Counted from the first letter of the stretch, positions 29,436 to 39,552 are shown. The stretch is DNA of 64,000 nucleotides from Saprospiraceae bacterium UBA7687 (GCA_002482845.1 DLGT01000057.1:10333-74332), one strand, 5' to 3'. Program-made: numbers and translations. The notes: a model not told the origin generated them from the sequence alone.

Positions 29436-30542
29436 TCAGGCGTTTTTTGTCTTACAAATTTTCAATATTTCATTGGCAATCTCATTAGCTGCCTCCAATC
29501 TTGCAAAATATTTGATATTCTGTTGCAAGCTTATTCTTTTATCATCATCGCTCAACAGTGCTTTCATCTGATCGAAAATTTCAGATTTAGCATCCACATC
29601 TTTGAGCAAAATGGCCGCACCTTTATCTACAAGTGACATGGCATTTACGGTTTGATGATCTTCTGCTACATTGGGAGAAGGGATCAGAATGGCTGCTTTT
29701 CCTAGAACAGATAATTCTGATATAGTCAGCGCACCTGCTCTGCAAATCACAATATCTGAAGCAGCATATGCCACATCCATATCTTCGATAAAAGGTACTA
29801 TTTTGATGTCTTTATTTCCTGCTAATGAACAAGATTTGTATTCATCAAAATACATCTTTCCTACTTGCCAGATAATATTGACATCACCTAATGATTTCAA
29901 TTTTTCAGCATTGGCCAGAACGGCTTCGTTGATCGTTCTGGCACCAAGACTTCCACCAAAGATTAAAACAGTTTTCTTATTTTGATATAACCCAAGGATT
30001 TGTTTAGCTTCTGCTTTGCTGATATTTTTGTCCAGTATGTCTTTACGCACTGGGTTTCCTGTAAATTTTATTTTGTTTTTAGGAAAAAACCTTTCCATAT
30101 TATCATAAGCCACACATATCAAACTAGCTTTTGAAGCCAGAATTCTATTGGTCACTCCTGCATATGAATTTTGCTCCTGAAGTACGGTTGGTATCGAAAA
30201 AGTATTTGCTATTTTCAGTACCGGTCCGCTTGCATATCCACCTACACCGACAGCTACATCGGGTCTGAACCTTCTTACAATCAACACCGCTTTCAGCATA
30301 CTGCCAGCGAGTTTGAAAGGGAAAGCCAGATTTTTGACAGATAACTTTCGTTGAAATCCCGTAACATTCAATCCTTCTATTCGGTATCCCGCTTTCGGGA
30401 CTTTTTCCATCTCAATTTTTCCGTTTGCACCTACAAATAATATCTCTGTTTCTGGTGCTTGCACTTTTATGGCGTCTGCTATTGCGATCGCCGGAAACAC
30501 ATGGCCACCTGTCCCACCTCCACTAATTATTACTCTCGCCAC
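29436..30542 (-). CDS. murG: UDP-N-acetylglucosamine--lipid I N-acetylglucosaminyltransferase
   Basis: A peripheral inner-membrane GT-B glycosyltransferase converting lipid I to lipid II. The N-terminal GGGTGGHVFPAIAIAD loop, the second G-loop GGSLGARTINEA and the donor-site segment VICRAGALTISEL are present, and the protein has normal length (368 residues). Its start lies 20 bases inside the 3' end of ftsW, so the two are probably translationally coupled. MurG hands lipid II to the flippase and synthase functions encoded by the neighbours. Confidence 0.97.
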   Translation of the reverse strand: MARVIISGGGTGGHVFPAIAIADAIKVQAPETEILFVGANGKIEMEKVPKAGYRIEGLNVTGFQRKLSVKNLAFPFKLAGSMLKAVLIVRRFRPDVAVGVGGYASGPVLKIANTFSIPTVLQEQNSYAGVTNRILASKASLICVAYDNMERFFPKNKIKFTGNPVRKDILDKNISKAEAKQILGLYQNKKTVLIFGGSLGARTINEAVLANAEKLKSLGDVNIIWQVGKMYFDEYKSCSLAGNKDIKIVPFIEDMDVAYAASDIVICRAGALTISELSVLGKAAILIPSPNVAEDHQTVNAMSLVDKGAAILLKDVDAKSEIFDQMKALLSDDDKRISLQQNIKYFARLEAANEIANEILKICKTKNA

Positions 30543-31704
30543 TTGTTTCCATTTTTTCTAATTGCTTCTTCTCTTCGTACGCTGTCTCCACAAATCTACT
30601 CACACTCAATATGATACCAAAAGAAATACAAGTGAATAAAAACGAAGTACCACCCATACTTATCATCGGCAATGTCAACCCTGTGGCAGGTACTAGTTGC
30701 ACAGATACCGCGATATTTGCAAATGCTGTAATCACAATATTTAATGTCAATCCTACTGCTAACATGGCTCCAAAAGTTTTTGGACATCTTGTCACTAAAC
30801 TCACTGTTCTGATCAGCAACCATAGATATACAAGCAATATCAAAGCGCCACCTATAAATCCATATTCTTCACATATGATGGCATAGATAAAATCTGCATA
30901 AGCAAATGGCAACAAATTCCTTTGAATACTATTACCTGGACCCACTCCGAACATACCACCTTCTGCAATCGCAATCTTTGACTGAACAACCTGAAATTGA
31001 CCATCAGAATATAAGAAATCATTGATACGATTCATCCAAGTATCTACCCTGAAATGTTCTGGAAAATGTTGGCCCACAAAAAAGATCAATCCAAAAACAC
31101 CTACGCCCAAAAACAAAAGTAGAAAAACATACTTCATCGAAATCCTACCTACAAACATCATGATAAAACATGTCGCAAATAGTAAGGCTGCTGTCGATAA
31201 ATTGGATGGTGCTATCAAGCCACATATCAAAATAATCGGTGCTATGATCGGTAAAAAAGCTCCTTTGAATTCTTTAATATAATCTTGTTTGGTTGCCAAT
31301 GCTCTTGCTACAAAAATAATCAAGGCAATACGGGCAAAATCTGATGTCTGAAAGGTGATTTCCAATATTGGAATCTTAATCCATCTAGATGCATCATTCA
31401 CTTCTGTACCAAATAATGCGGTGTACACCAATAATGGCACGGTAATTACCATCAAAATCGGGGCTAACTTTGCATACTGAATATAGTGTAATCTGTATGC
31501 GGTATAGACCAATAACAAACCTGTAGCAATAAAAACCATTTGTCTTATAAGGTAGTACTCTGTACCATGACTTGCGTTGTACTTGTAAGCTTCACTTCCT
31601 GATGTACTGTAAACGATCAGAAGAGAAAACAAACTAAGCAAAGCCACGATCAGCCAGACTGAACGGTCACCCCTAAGATTGTAATATGTTTTTAAAATAT
31701 TCAA
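30523..31704 (-). CDS. ftsW: septal SEDS peptidoglycan polymerase FtsW
   Basis: A SEDS-family glycosyltransferase that polymerises lipid II at the septum together with the partner PBP encoded upstream. About ten transmembrane segments are visible. Family motifs include the region around MVFIATGLLLV, the extracytoplasmic segment with GEGG-like AEGGMFGVGPGNS (about residue 250), and the C-terminal PATGLTLPMISMGGTSFL. 393 residues. It lies between murD and murG, overlapping murG by 20 bases. Confidence 0.96.
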   Translation of the reverse strand: MNILKTYYNLRGDRSVWLIVALLSLFSLLIVYSTSGSEAYKYNASHGTEYYLIRQMVFIATGLLLVYTAYRLHYIQYAKLAPILMVITVPLLVYTALFGTEVNDASRWIKIPILEITFQTSDFARIALIIFVARALATKQDYIKEFKGAFLPIIAPIILICGLIAPSNLSTAALLFATCFIMMFVGRISMKYVFLLLFLGVGVFGLIFFVGQHFPEHFRVDTWMNRINDFLYSDGQFQVVQSKIAIAEGGMFGVGPGNSIQRNLLPFAYADFIYAIICEEYGFIGGALILLVYLWLLIRTVSLVTRCPKTFGAMLAVGLTLNIVITAFANIAVSVQLVPATGLTLPMISMGGTSFLFTCISFGIILSVSRFVETAYEEKKQLEKMETSGESNN

Positions 31705-31735
31705 GTTTGAATGTTACATTTAAAATGGTTAATAC

Positions 31736-33049
31736 TTATTCTTTTTGATTATTCTTTAATAATCTGACTTGTTCTTTAAACTGCTCACCTCGATCTCGAT
31801 AATCTTTAAAAAGATCAAAGCTTGCACATGCAGGTGATAGAAGGACTACCTCACCGGGTGCTGCCAATTTCAGTCCTTTCTCCACCGCCTCTGATACCTT
31901 AGTCGTCTCGAAAATCATCGGTAAATGGGACGCAAAAGAATTCTTTAATTTTTCATTATCCAGCCCGAGACATATTAAGGCTCTCACTCTATTTTCTACC
32001 AAAGGATACAACACACTATAATCATTGCCTTTGTCAGTGCCGCCTGCTATCCAAATCACTGGTTTTGTCATTGCATCAAGTGCATAATAAACCGAGTCAA
32101 CATTAGTGGCTTTACTGTCATTGATAAACTCTACACCATCGATCTCACCACAATGTTCTAGTCTGTGTGGGAGATTGCGAAAAGAATGGAGCCCATCAGC
32201 AATTTGTGCTTCTGTCAATCCTACAATGCGACATGCTTCCACGGCACATCTTGCATTAAAAAGATTGTGTTTCCCTTTGATACTTACTTCAAAAATTTTG
32301 TTTCCATCCTTTGATGAAATACCATCTGTATATTGATCAGATGTTATACTGATTTGATTTGGACTACCTTTGAAATCTTTCATTTTAGAAATAATTTCTG
32401 GGTCATCACCATTGTAGATAAAAGTATCTGACGGTGTCTGATTCATGGCTATTCTGAATTTTGAATTCACATAATTTGCCATTTTGTAATCGTACCTATC
32501 AAGGTGATCAGGTGTGATATTGAGTAAAATGCCTACCTGTGGTCTAAACGTCTCGATGTCATCAAGCTGGAAACTTGATATCTCAAGCACCATGATGTCG
32601 GGTGAATCCTCGGCGAGTATGCGTGCATAACTTTTGCCGTAATTGCCACCCAAAGCGACATTCTTTCCTGCGGTTTTCAAAATGTGGTATAAAAGTCCCG
32701 ACGTTGTAGTCTTCCCATTTGAGCCTGTGACAGCTATGGTCAGCCCGGAATAAAATAAGTGACCAAACTCAATCTCGGAAATTACTTTCCGTCCTTTGTC
32801 TTTTAACATGCGAAGGACTGGCGCATGTTCCGGAACACCGGGACTTTTAATTACCACCTCAGTTACCAAAACCTTTTCAAAATCATGTCCCCCTTCTTCA
32901 AAGGGAATGTTACAACCAGTTAACTCTTTTTTATAATGTTCTGCTATTGTTCCAAAATCACTCACAAAGACATCTAATCCTTGTTTTTTTGCCAATAAGG
33001 CCGCACCTACGCCACTCTCTCCGGCACCAATGATCACCACACTTTTCAT
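31736..33049 (-). CDS. murD: UDP-N-acetylmuramoylalanine--D-glutamate ligase
   Basis: A cytosolic ligase adding D-glutamate to UDP-MurNAc-L-Ala. I start it at ATG 33049 (MKSVVIIGAGESGVG), which leaves two bases after the mraY stop. The longer frame to 33109 would add 20 residues overlapping mraY and is not family-like. The P-loop is GSNGKTTTSGLL, followed by LEISSFQLDD and the substrate region NDSKATNVDSV. The C-terminal SPACASFDLFKDYRDRG is typical of MurD. 437 residues. Confidence 0.97.
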   Translation of the reverse strand: MKSVVIIGAGESGVGAALLAKKQGLDVFVSDFGTIAEHYKKELTGCNIPFEEGGHDFEKVLVTEVVIKSPGVPEHAPVLRMLKDKGRKVISEIEFGHLFYSGLTIAVTGSNGKTTTSGLLYHILKTAGKNVALGGNYGKSYARILAEDSPDIMVLEISSFQLDDIETFRPQVGILLNITPDHLDRYDYKMANYVNSKFRIAMNQTPSDTFIYNGDDPEIISKMKDFKGSPNQISITSDQYTDGISSKDGNKIFEVSIKGKHNLFNARCAVEACRIVGLTEAQIADGLHSFRNLPHRLEHCGEIDGVEFINDSKATNVDSVYYALDAMTKPVIWIAGGTDKGNDYSVLYPLVENRVRALICLGLDNEKLKNSFASHLPMIFETTKVSEAVEKGLKLAAPGEVVLLSPACASFDLFKDYRDRGEQFKEQVRLLKNNQKE

Positions 33050-33051
33050 GT

Positions 33052-34317
33052 CTATCTGATCTTTAAGGTTATCACTGTCACAATCGCAAGTAGAATGCCT
33101 ATAATCCAAAATCTTGTCACTATCTTTGACTCATGCATTCCAATTTTTTGAAAATGGTGATGCAAGGGTGACATTTTAAATATTCTACGGCCTTCGCCAT
33201 ATTTCTTTTTTGTGTATTTAAAGTATGATACTTGAAGTACCACCGATAAATTTTCTGCTACAAATATCCCACACAAAATGGGTATCAATAATTCCTTACG
33301 CAATAAGATCGCTAACACTGCTATAATCCCTCCAATCGTAAGGCTTCCAGTGTCACCCATAAATACCTTTGCTGGATAAGAATTGTGCCATAAAAACCCA
33401 ATACAAGCTCCGATAAAACAAGCTGAGAAAACTACTAACTCAGCAGAATTGGGCAAGTAAAACACATTCAAATAATCAGCAATGATAGTATTACCTGATA
33501 TGTATGCGAATATACCTAAAGTGGTACCGATAATCGCTGAAGTACCTGCGGCCAAACCATCGATTCCATCTGTAAGATTTGCCGCATTGGAAACTGCTGT
33601 TACTATAAATATGACGATCAAAACAAAAGCAATCGACCACCAAAGAGAACCATTGTCCCCAAGAAATGATACCAATATTTTGTAATCGAAATTATTATTT
33701 TTAAAGAATGGAACATTTGTGAGCGTTGTCTTTACATACGCCATATCCGCCATTCTTGAGATATCATTGACACGTGGTAAAACAGTTTGATATTCTTTTA
33801 CTATCTCATAACCATTTGCCTTGGCATCTTCGAGTGGCATTCTGATCACCACATTATCCGATACCAACATGGTCACGCCTACGATCAATCCCAAAACAAC
33901 CTGTCCAAATATCTTGAACTTACCACTGAGACCGTCTTTATTTTTTAGGAAAACCTTGATGTAATCATCTGCCCCACCTATCAAACCCAACCAAATCGTA
34001 GTAAAAATCATTAACAAAATATAGACATTGTCCAACTTTGCTAATAATAAACAAGGAATAAGGATTGCCATGATTATGATGATACCTCCCATCGTAGGGG
34101 TACCTTCTTTGGCTTTCTGACCTTCGAGACCCAACTCTCTCACCGTCTCTCCTACCTGCAACCGTTTCAAAGAACTTATAATCTTACCACCGAAAACCAA
34201 AGAGATAATCAATGATAGAATAATAGCGAATGCTGCCCTGAATGTGATAAACTGAAACAAGCCCGCACCAGGCAGATTGTAATATTTATCTATGTATTCA
34301 AAAAAGTGGTACAACAT
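33052..34317 (-). CDS. mraY: phospho-N-acetylmuramoyl-pentapeptide transferase
   Basis: The integral membrane enzyme that transfers phospho-MurNAc-pentapeptide to undecaprenyl phosphate, making lipid I. Around ten transmembrane segments. Catalytic motifs: GGADDYIKV (Asp pair), NLTDGIDGLA and FMGDTGSL, then the late loop MSPLHHHFQ. Total length is 421 residues because of an extra extracytoplasmic stretch around residues 150-210, which I believe is usual in Bacteroidetes MraY. The next gene upstream, murE, is 325 bases away with a terminator-like hairpin between, so mraY may have separate control. Confidence 0.96.
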   Translation of the reverse strand: MLYHFFEYIDKYYNLPGAGLFQFITFRAAFAIILSLIISLVFGGKIISSLKRLQVGETVRELGLEGQKAKEGTPTMGGIIIIMAILIPCLLLAKLDNVYILLMIFTTIWLGLIGGADDYIKVFLKNKDGLSGKFKIFGQVVLGLIVGVTMLVSDNVVIRMPLEDAKANGYEIVKEYQTVLPRVNDISRMADMAYVKTTLTNVPFFKNNNFDYKILVSFLGDNGSLWWSIAFVLIVIFIVTAVSNAANLTDGIDGLAAGTSAIIGTTLGIFAYISGNTIIADYLNVFYLPNSAELVVFSACFIGACIGFLWHNSYPAKVFMGDTGSLTIGGIIAVLAILLRKELLIPILCGIFVAENLSVVLQVSYFKYTKKKYGEGRRIFKMSPLHHHFQKIGMHESKIVTRFWIIGILLAIVTVITLKIR

Positions 34318-34642
34318 TTGTATTATATAATTTGACTGTTTGTTTTTGTTTGAAAATTCAACCTTTTCAAGTACGAATAGCCTAAAGAAAATAATTTTAA
34401 AAAGAAATAATTTGCTTTAGATTAAAAAATTAACAGCGCAGTGAGCAATCTGAAACTTTTTCCAAAAGGATCCCACTGCAACTGTTAAACCAACCTGAGA
34501 ATGATAATAGAACCTAAATCTTTGATATGTAAAGGTTAAGGATGAGATTAAGATTTAGTCTGAGATTAAGGTTAAGATAAAGACTTAACTCCAAACTTGA
34601 CTCCATCGATTCTAGCATTTTATTTCAACCTAAATGCTAAAA
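34318..34642 (-). other. intergenic region between murE and mraY
   Basis: This is by far the longest gap inside the dcw cluster. It contains a terminator-like hairpin (34424-34487) and, at about 34530-34590, a low-complexity run built from GATTAAG/GGTTAAG-like units. No exact TAnnTTTG element was found for mraY, and there is no ORF. Confidence 0.6.
34424..34487 (-). terminator. terminator-like hairpin between murE and mraY
   Basis: On the minus strand TTAACAG-TT-GCAGTG pairs with CACTGC-G-CTGTTAA, and the loop contains a smaller CTTTTGG/CCAAAAG-type stem. Six T residues follow directly (34424-34429). That is the form of an intrinsic terminator, placed between murE and mraY in the direction of the operon. 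Confidence 0.65.
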
Positions 34643-36106
34643 CTAATCCAATCCAAAAAACTCCTTCAATATCTTTTTATCGTCAAAAGGAAACTTCTCC
34701 CCTTTTATTTCTTGGTAATTCTCATGACCTTTTCCAGCCACAAGTATAATATCGCCGTTTGATGACATCATAACTGCTGTTTTAATAGCCGTCATTCTGT
34801 CTGTGATGCGTATCATTTTTTTGATATCTTGATCATCTAATCCAGCCACCATATCATCTAAGATAGCTTCGGGATCTTCTGACCTAGGATTATCACTTGT
34901 TAATACTACTTTATCTGACCATTTGCAGGCAACTTTTGCCATGACAGGTCTTTTTGTTTTATCTCTATCTCCGCCACAACCTACTACAGTAATGACATTG
35001 ATAGATGATTTTTTTACTTTCTGAATGGTTTCCAACACATTTTCGAGTGCATCAGGTGTATGTGCATAATCTACGATACCACACTTTCCTGTTTTGCCAT
35101 CCACGATCTGTTCAAACCTTCCATCTGCTCCTCTTAGTCCACTCAAAATTGCTAAAACTTGATCAGGGTCTTGACCTAACTCCACAGCTGCTCCGTAAAC
35201 CAAAGAAAGATTGTACGCATTAAATTCTCCTATGAGTCTAAAAAATGCTTCTTTCTCATTAATCTTTAGATGCAAGCCTTGGACGGTACTTTCTAAAATC
35301 TTCGTTTTATAATCTGCCATTGATCGCAACCCATAAGTTACCTTTTTGGCTTTTGTATTCTGCAACATCACAGAACCGTTATGATCATCGATATTGACCA
35401 AAGCAAATACATCATTGGTCAAATCATCAAAAAACTGCTTTTTAGCTTTGATGTAATTCAACATCGTTTTGTGGTAATCAAGATGATCATGCGAAATATT
35501 GGTAAACAATGCCCCTTCAAATTTCAAACCCGCTATCCTCCGTTGATCTACTGCATGAGAACTGACTTCCATAAATACATATTCACAGGATTCGTCTCGC
35601 ATAGTACCAAGTAATCGATGAAGATTGACAACATCTGGTGTCGTATGGGTAGCAGGAATGATTTCATCCCCTATCCTATTCTCCACCGTAGAGATCAAAC
35701 CACATTTATAACCTAGCGCTGTGAAAAGCTGAAATAAAAGTGTACTAACAGTGGTTTTACCATTGGTCCCTGTCACGCCTACTAGACGCAAACTTTCAGA
35801 AGCATGATCAAAATAGTTGTGTGCCAACTCACCTAGATAATTTCTCACATCATTTACAAGGATATAAGTAACATCAGGATTTTTCTCATCACACGTTTCA
35901 CAAAGAATTACTTTTGCTCCATTTTTAATGGCAGCATCTATAAAACTGTGGCCATCTACAAGCGTTCCACGTAATGCAGCATATATGAAGCCTTCTCCAA
36001 TCTTTCGGGAATCAATTTCGATTCCCTTGATTTCGACATCATCTCTGCCATTTAACGCTACGCTAAATCCAACCGGCAATATTTCAAACAACTTCTTTGC
36101 TTTCAA
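34643..36106 (-). CDS. murE: UDP-MurNAc-tripeptide synthetase (meso-diaminopimelate-adding)
   Basis: A cytosolic Mur ligase adding meso-diaminopimelate to UDP-MurNAc-L-Ala-D-Glu. The P-loop is GTNGKTTVSTLLFQL, with EVSSHAVDQRR further on and the diagnostic C-terminal DNPRSEDP, where DNPR specifies meso-DAP rather than lysine. An FTNISHDHLDYH segment precedes the C-terminal domain. 487 residues. It starts 16 bases after the ftsI stop. The DAP specificity matters for the OmpA-type peptidoglycan-binding domain found later on oxidase subunit II. Confidence 0.97.
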   Translation of the reverse strand: MKAKKLFEILPVGFSVALNGRDDVEIKGIEIDSRKIGEGFIYAALRGTLVDGHSFIDAAIKNGAKVILCETCDEKNPDVTYILVNDVRNYLGELAHNYFDHASESLRLVGVTGTNGKTTVSTLLFQLFTALGYKCGLISTVENRIGDEIIPATHTTPDVVNLHRLLGTMRDESCEYVFMEVSSHAVDQRRIAGLKFEGALFTNISHDHLDYHKTMLNYIKAKKQFFDDLTNDVFALVNIDDHNGSVMLQNTKAKKVTYGLRSMADYKTKILESTVQGLHLKINEKEAFFRLIGEFNAYNLSLVYGAAVELGQDPDQVLAILSGLRGADGRFEQIVDGKTGKCGIVDYAHTPDALENVLETIQKVKKSSINVITVVGCGGDRDKTKRPVMAKVACKWSDKVVLTSDNPRSEDPEAILDDMVAGLDDQDIKKMIRITDRMTAIKTAVMMSSNGDIILVAGKGHENYQEIKGEKFPFDDKKILKEFFGLD

Positions 36107-36122
36107 AGCTCAACCTATTTTT

Positions 36123-38231
36123 CTAATTTAAATAGATAACTATATTCTGTCCATGTGTCCCTGTACCAGGTGGTATTGATTGCCTTTGAACTTTGCCCAC
36201 TCCATCGAGCTTGACTTTAAGTCCCATATTCTCTAGGAGAAATACGGCATCTCTTGCACCCATACCACGTACATCAGGCACAATGGATTTTTTTATTTTT
36301 TTATCTGCTATTTTCATAGCTGTTTCGGATGGATCTACTTTTGCCCAATCTGATTTGGACTCATTATCATATTTCAATTCCAAAAAATCATAAATATCAC
36401 TAAAGTCTTTAGTGTAACCATATCCAGTTCCCGGCAAATTAGAAGCAACAGCCAAAGAATCGTTTAGAGTCCGCACTTGATTTGTTTTAAGTGCAAATAC
36501 TTTTTCTGCTACATTCTTAAATACTGGTCCCGCTACTGCCCCACCATAAAATACTCCTTTTGGGTCATAAATAACTACAATCATAGAATACATAGGATGA
36601 TCAGCAGGAAAGTATCCACAAAAACTACCATTATACTTGGCATATTCTCCTTTATTGGCATAATTAGTTTTGGCTGTCCCTGTTTTACCTGCTAAAGTCA
36701 CATATTCTGATTTTAAATGTGCCCCCGTTCCTTTAAGGATCACACCTTCCATCATTTTGCGTGCCTTCATGATATTTTCAGGTTTTGCAATCTGTGGTTT
36801 CAGTACTACAGGATCAAACTTTTTCTTAAGTTCATCGCCCTTTCTGATTTCGCTAACCAAATATGGTTTCATGAGTTTACCTTCATTTGCAACTGCATTA
36901 TAAAAGTTAAGCATTTGTAAAGGTGTCATCATCAATTCATATCCATGCGCCATCCAGGGAATAGTTGTACCATACCACTTGTCCTTGTTCTTCACAGGAT
37001 CCTTAATTTCTGGAATCGCTTCTCCAGAAATATCTATACCCGTAGGTTCATCTAGACCGAACTGCTTTAAACGTTTTACCCAAAGCTTTCTACCTTCTCT
37101 AGAATTATATACATCGTTTGCTAACGAAGCTACTCCTACATTTGAAGACAACTCAAAAGATTCTGCCATAGTAGCATATTGCCTACCATGTCTTTCCGAA
37201 TCGTGCATAGTGCGATCTGAAAATTTCATAGCACCATAATTTAAATGAACTAAAGTGTCAGGATTGGTGACACCATCTTCCATTAGTGCAAGCATGGTGG
37301 CAAGCTTCATAGTGGAACCTGGTTCACTTAATCTACCTGCTGCTTGATTGTACATTTCAAAATAAGTACTATCCTCAGCTCTTGTCAGATTTGAAATTGC
37401 TTTGATAGCTCCAGTTCCTACTTCCATTAAAATTGCAACACCACCTTCCGCTTTATGCTTCTGCACAGCTGCTAACAATTCATGATGAACAGCATCCTGC
37501 ATATCTATATTTATAGTAGTGTGAATATCATCTCCACGTTTGATTTCGTTTTCTGAAGGATCATACACAGGCACCCAAATATCTTCGCCAGGTGAAAGAC
37601 GTTTCATTAATCTTTGATCGGTATCACCTTTCAAAAATTTATCAAAATAACCTTCTAGTCCTATTCTATCTGCGTTCACACGGTCTACACCAATAGTTCT
37701 ACTTGCTAATTCTTTATAAGGCTTCACACGTTTCCCATATCTAGATACAACCATTCCGCCACGTATCTTACCCAATCTAAATATAGGTGCTTTTTTCATT
37801 TTATTGAATGCTTCTATATCTAGACCTTTAGCTATAAAGAAATACTTATTGCCTTTTTTTCTTGCTGCCATAAGTTCCTTCTTCCATTCAGATTTTGACT
37901 TTTCTCTAATAAAATCTGGATCGAAATTACTTAAATATATGGCAAGAGAATCTACTCCTTTATCGAAATCATCTTTTCTGATGATACTCAAATCCATCCT
38001 AACCTCAAAGAACTGAATAGATGTAGACAATAAATTACTCTCTTCAGCGTAAATATTACCTCTATCTGCATCTACAGAGCGCCATTTAACATTGACTTCT
38101 CCTTTTTGACGCCATTTATCTCTTTCGACAACACTGATCTTAAATACCCTGAACAAGATTACTATTGCGACTAGCACAAAGCAAAACATCACCAAATATG
38201 CCCGCCATAGTAACTCCTTCTTCTTGTCCAT
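36123..38231 (-). CDS. ftsI: septal penicillin-binding protein (class B transpeptidase) with PASTA domain
   Basis: A membrane-anchored transpeptidase that cross-links septal peptidoglycan. Residues 9-31 form the transmembrane helix. The dimerisation domain precedes the catalytic domain with S306-TMK (SxxK), S362-S-N (SxN) and K516-TG. A single PASTA domain occupies about residues 640-702 (VPDVRGMGARDAVFLLENMG). 702 residues. PASTA-bearing FtsI is usual in Bacteroidetes and resembles SpoVD/PBP2x. It lies 11 bases after ftsL and 16 before murE. Confidence 0.96.
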   Translation of the reverse strand: MDKKKELLWRAYLVMFCFVLVAIVILFRVFKISVVERDKWRQKGEVNVKWRSVDADRGNIYAEESNLLSTSIQFFEVRMDLSIIRKDDFDKGVDSLAIYLSNFDPDFIREKSKSEWKKELMAARKKGNKYFFIAKGLDIEAFNKMKKAPIFRLGKIRGGMVVSRYGKRVKPYKELASRTIGVDRVNADRIGLEGYFDKFLKGDTDQRLMKRLSPGEDIWVPVYDPSENEIKRGDDIHTTINIDMQDAVHHELLAAVQKHKAEGGVAILMEVGTGAIKAISNLTRAEDSTYFEMYNQAAGRLSEPGSTMKLATMLALMEDGVTNPDTLVHLNYGAMKFSDRTMHDSERHGRQYATMAESFELSSNVGVASLANDVYNSREGRKLWVKRLKQFGLDEPTGIDISGEAIPEIKDPVKNKDKWYGTTIPWMAHGYELMMTPLQMLNFYNAVANEGKLMKPYLVSEIRKGDELKKKFDPVVLKPQIAKPENIMKARKMMEGVILKGTGAHLKSEYVTLAGKTGTAKTNYANKGEYAKYNGSFCGYFPADHPMYSMIVVIYDPKGVFYGGAVAGPVFKNVAEKVFALKTNQVRTLNDSLAVASNLPGTGYGYTKDFSDIYDFLELKYDNESKSDWAKVDPSETAMKIADKKIKKSIVPDVRGMGARDAVFLLENMGLKVKLDGVGKVQRQSIPPGTGTHGQNIVIYLN

Positions 38232-38242
38232 TTGTTATACAA

Positions 38243-38566
38243 TCATTTACTGTTTTTGTCCGCTACAATTTTGAATGGTGGCTCGGTCAATGGCAAAAGA
38301 CCTGACCCTTCCACTTTCTTTTCAATTTGCGATTGTATGCTACCATGCATCACTTCCTGCTTAAGGTTCATGGCCCTCCACTTGGTATCTTTTACCTCTT
38401 GCTTGAGTGATTCTATCCTACGCACTGATTTTTCAGTTGCATGGGCATTAGAAATATAAACCACCCCTAGCAAAACCAGGTAGCATACAAACGGCAAATT
38501 GACAAAAATCCATTCGACCCATTTCAGTCTAAAAAGTGTAGCTTTCTTATCCTGGAAACTAGCCAT
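38243..38566 (-). CDS. ftsL: FtsL-like divisome protein
   Basis: A 107-residue bitopic protein: a basic cytosolic N-terminus, one transmembrane helix (about residues 20-41, FVNLPFVCYLVLLGVVYI) and a short coiled-coil-like periplasmic part (SVRRIESLKQEVKDTKWR). Sequence similarity among FtsL proteins is low, so the call rests on this layout and on position between rsmH and ftsI. It would pair with FtsQ and FtsB-type partners to activate FtsW-FtsI. Confidence 0.88.
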   Translation of the reverse strand: MASFQDKKATLFRLKWVEWIFVNLPFVCYLVLLGVVYISNAHATEKSVRRIESLKQEVKDTKWRAMNLKQEVMHGSIQSQIEKKVEGSGLLPLTEPPFKIVADKNSK

Positions 38567-38641
38567 AAAAATGAATTAATATTTATTTTAAATTACAAAT
38601 TATCAACTTTGAACGACGAAACGCTTTGAACTTCTCTTCTT

Positions 38642-39541
38642 CTAAATTTTCTCTGCCACTCTTAGCTTTGCACTTCTCGACCTTACATTTACTTTTTGCT
38701 CTTTTGAATCTGCCATGATGACTTTTTTATTGACCAATGAGAACGGCTTTTGGATATTGCCAAACTCATCTTTTTCAACTTCACCATCAAAATTCCCGCT
38801 TTTGAAAAAATTCTTGACCACTCTATCTTCAATACTGTGAAAAGTGATTACTGAAAATCTTCCACCAGGTTTTAACACCGCCAATCCATCTTCTAGCATA
38901 TCCTTCAGCGCACCAATTTCATCATTTACTTCCATCCTAAGCGCTTGATATACCTGTGAGAAGTATTTCAATCTCAGCCCCATTACATTTTGATCGAGTA
39001 CACGATTAAAATCAAATGTGGTTTTGATGTCTGCAAATTTCCTTGCGTTGATGATGGCCTTTGCTAGACTTTTTGAATTTCTAACTTCACCATACCTACT
39101 AAGAATTTCTACCAAGGATTCTTCTGAGTAAGTGCGCAAAAGATCTGCAGCAGACATATCGCTTTTGATATTCATCCGCATATCCAATGGAGCATCGAAC
39201 CTGTAAGAAAAACCTCTTTCGGGAAAATCTAACTGATGAGAAGAAACTCCTAAGTCAGCTAAAATACCATCCACTTCACTGATTCCTTCCAATCTTAAAA
39301 ACCGTTTAAGGTATCTAAAATTTGCTTCTATTAATGTGAATCTGGTGTCATGAATCATGTTTTCTACGGCATCTTCATCCTGGTCAAAAGCATACAAATG
39401 CCCTTTGGCACTAAGCTCATTTAAAATCGATCTGGAATGTCCTCCGGCGCCAAATGTCACATCGACATACTTTCCGTCTGGCCGGATACTAAGAGATTTG
39501 ATACTTTCGTCTAAAAGAACAGAAACGTGATACTCACTCAT
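38642..39541 (-). CDS. rsmH: 16S rRNA (cytosine1402-N4)-methyltransferase
   Basis: A SAM-dependent methyltransferase modifying C1402 in the ribosomal P site. The N-terminal YHVSVLLDESIKSL, the SAM motif VDVTFGAGGHSRSIL and the central GILADLGVSSHQLD are highly conserved RsmH signatures, as are FPERGFSYRFDAPLDMRM and the C-terminal SVITFHSIEDRVVK. 299 residues, normal length. It starts 11 bases after mraZ. The 75-base gap to ftsL shows no clear promoter. Confidence 0.97.
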   Translation of the reverse strand: MSEYHVSVLLDESIKSLSIRPDGKYVDVTFGAGGHSRSILNELSAKGHLYAFDQDEDAVENMIHDTRFTLIEANFRYLKRFLRLEGISEVDGILADLGVSSHQLDFPERGFSYRFDAPLDMRMNIKSDMSAADLLRTYSEESLVEILSRYGEVRNSKSLAKAIINARKFADIKTTFDFNRVLDQNVMGLRLKYFSQVYQALRMEVNDEIGALKDMLEDGLAVLKPGGRFSVITFHSIEDRVVKNFFKSGNFDGEVEKDEFGNIQKPFSLVNKKVIMADSKEQKVNVRSRSAKLRVAEKI

Positions 39542-39552
39542 GTTGATCAGAT

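Noticed and set aside
33050..33109. Twenty-residue N-terminal extension of MurD
   Set aside because: It overlaps the end of mraY and is Asp/Cys/Ser-rich. The family N-terminus MKSVVIIGAGESG begins at 33049.
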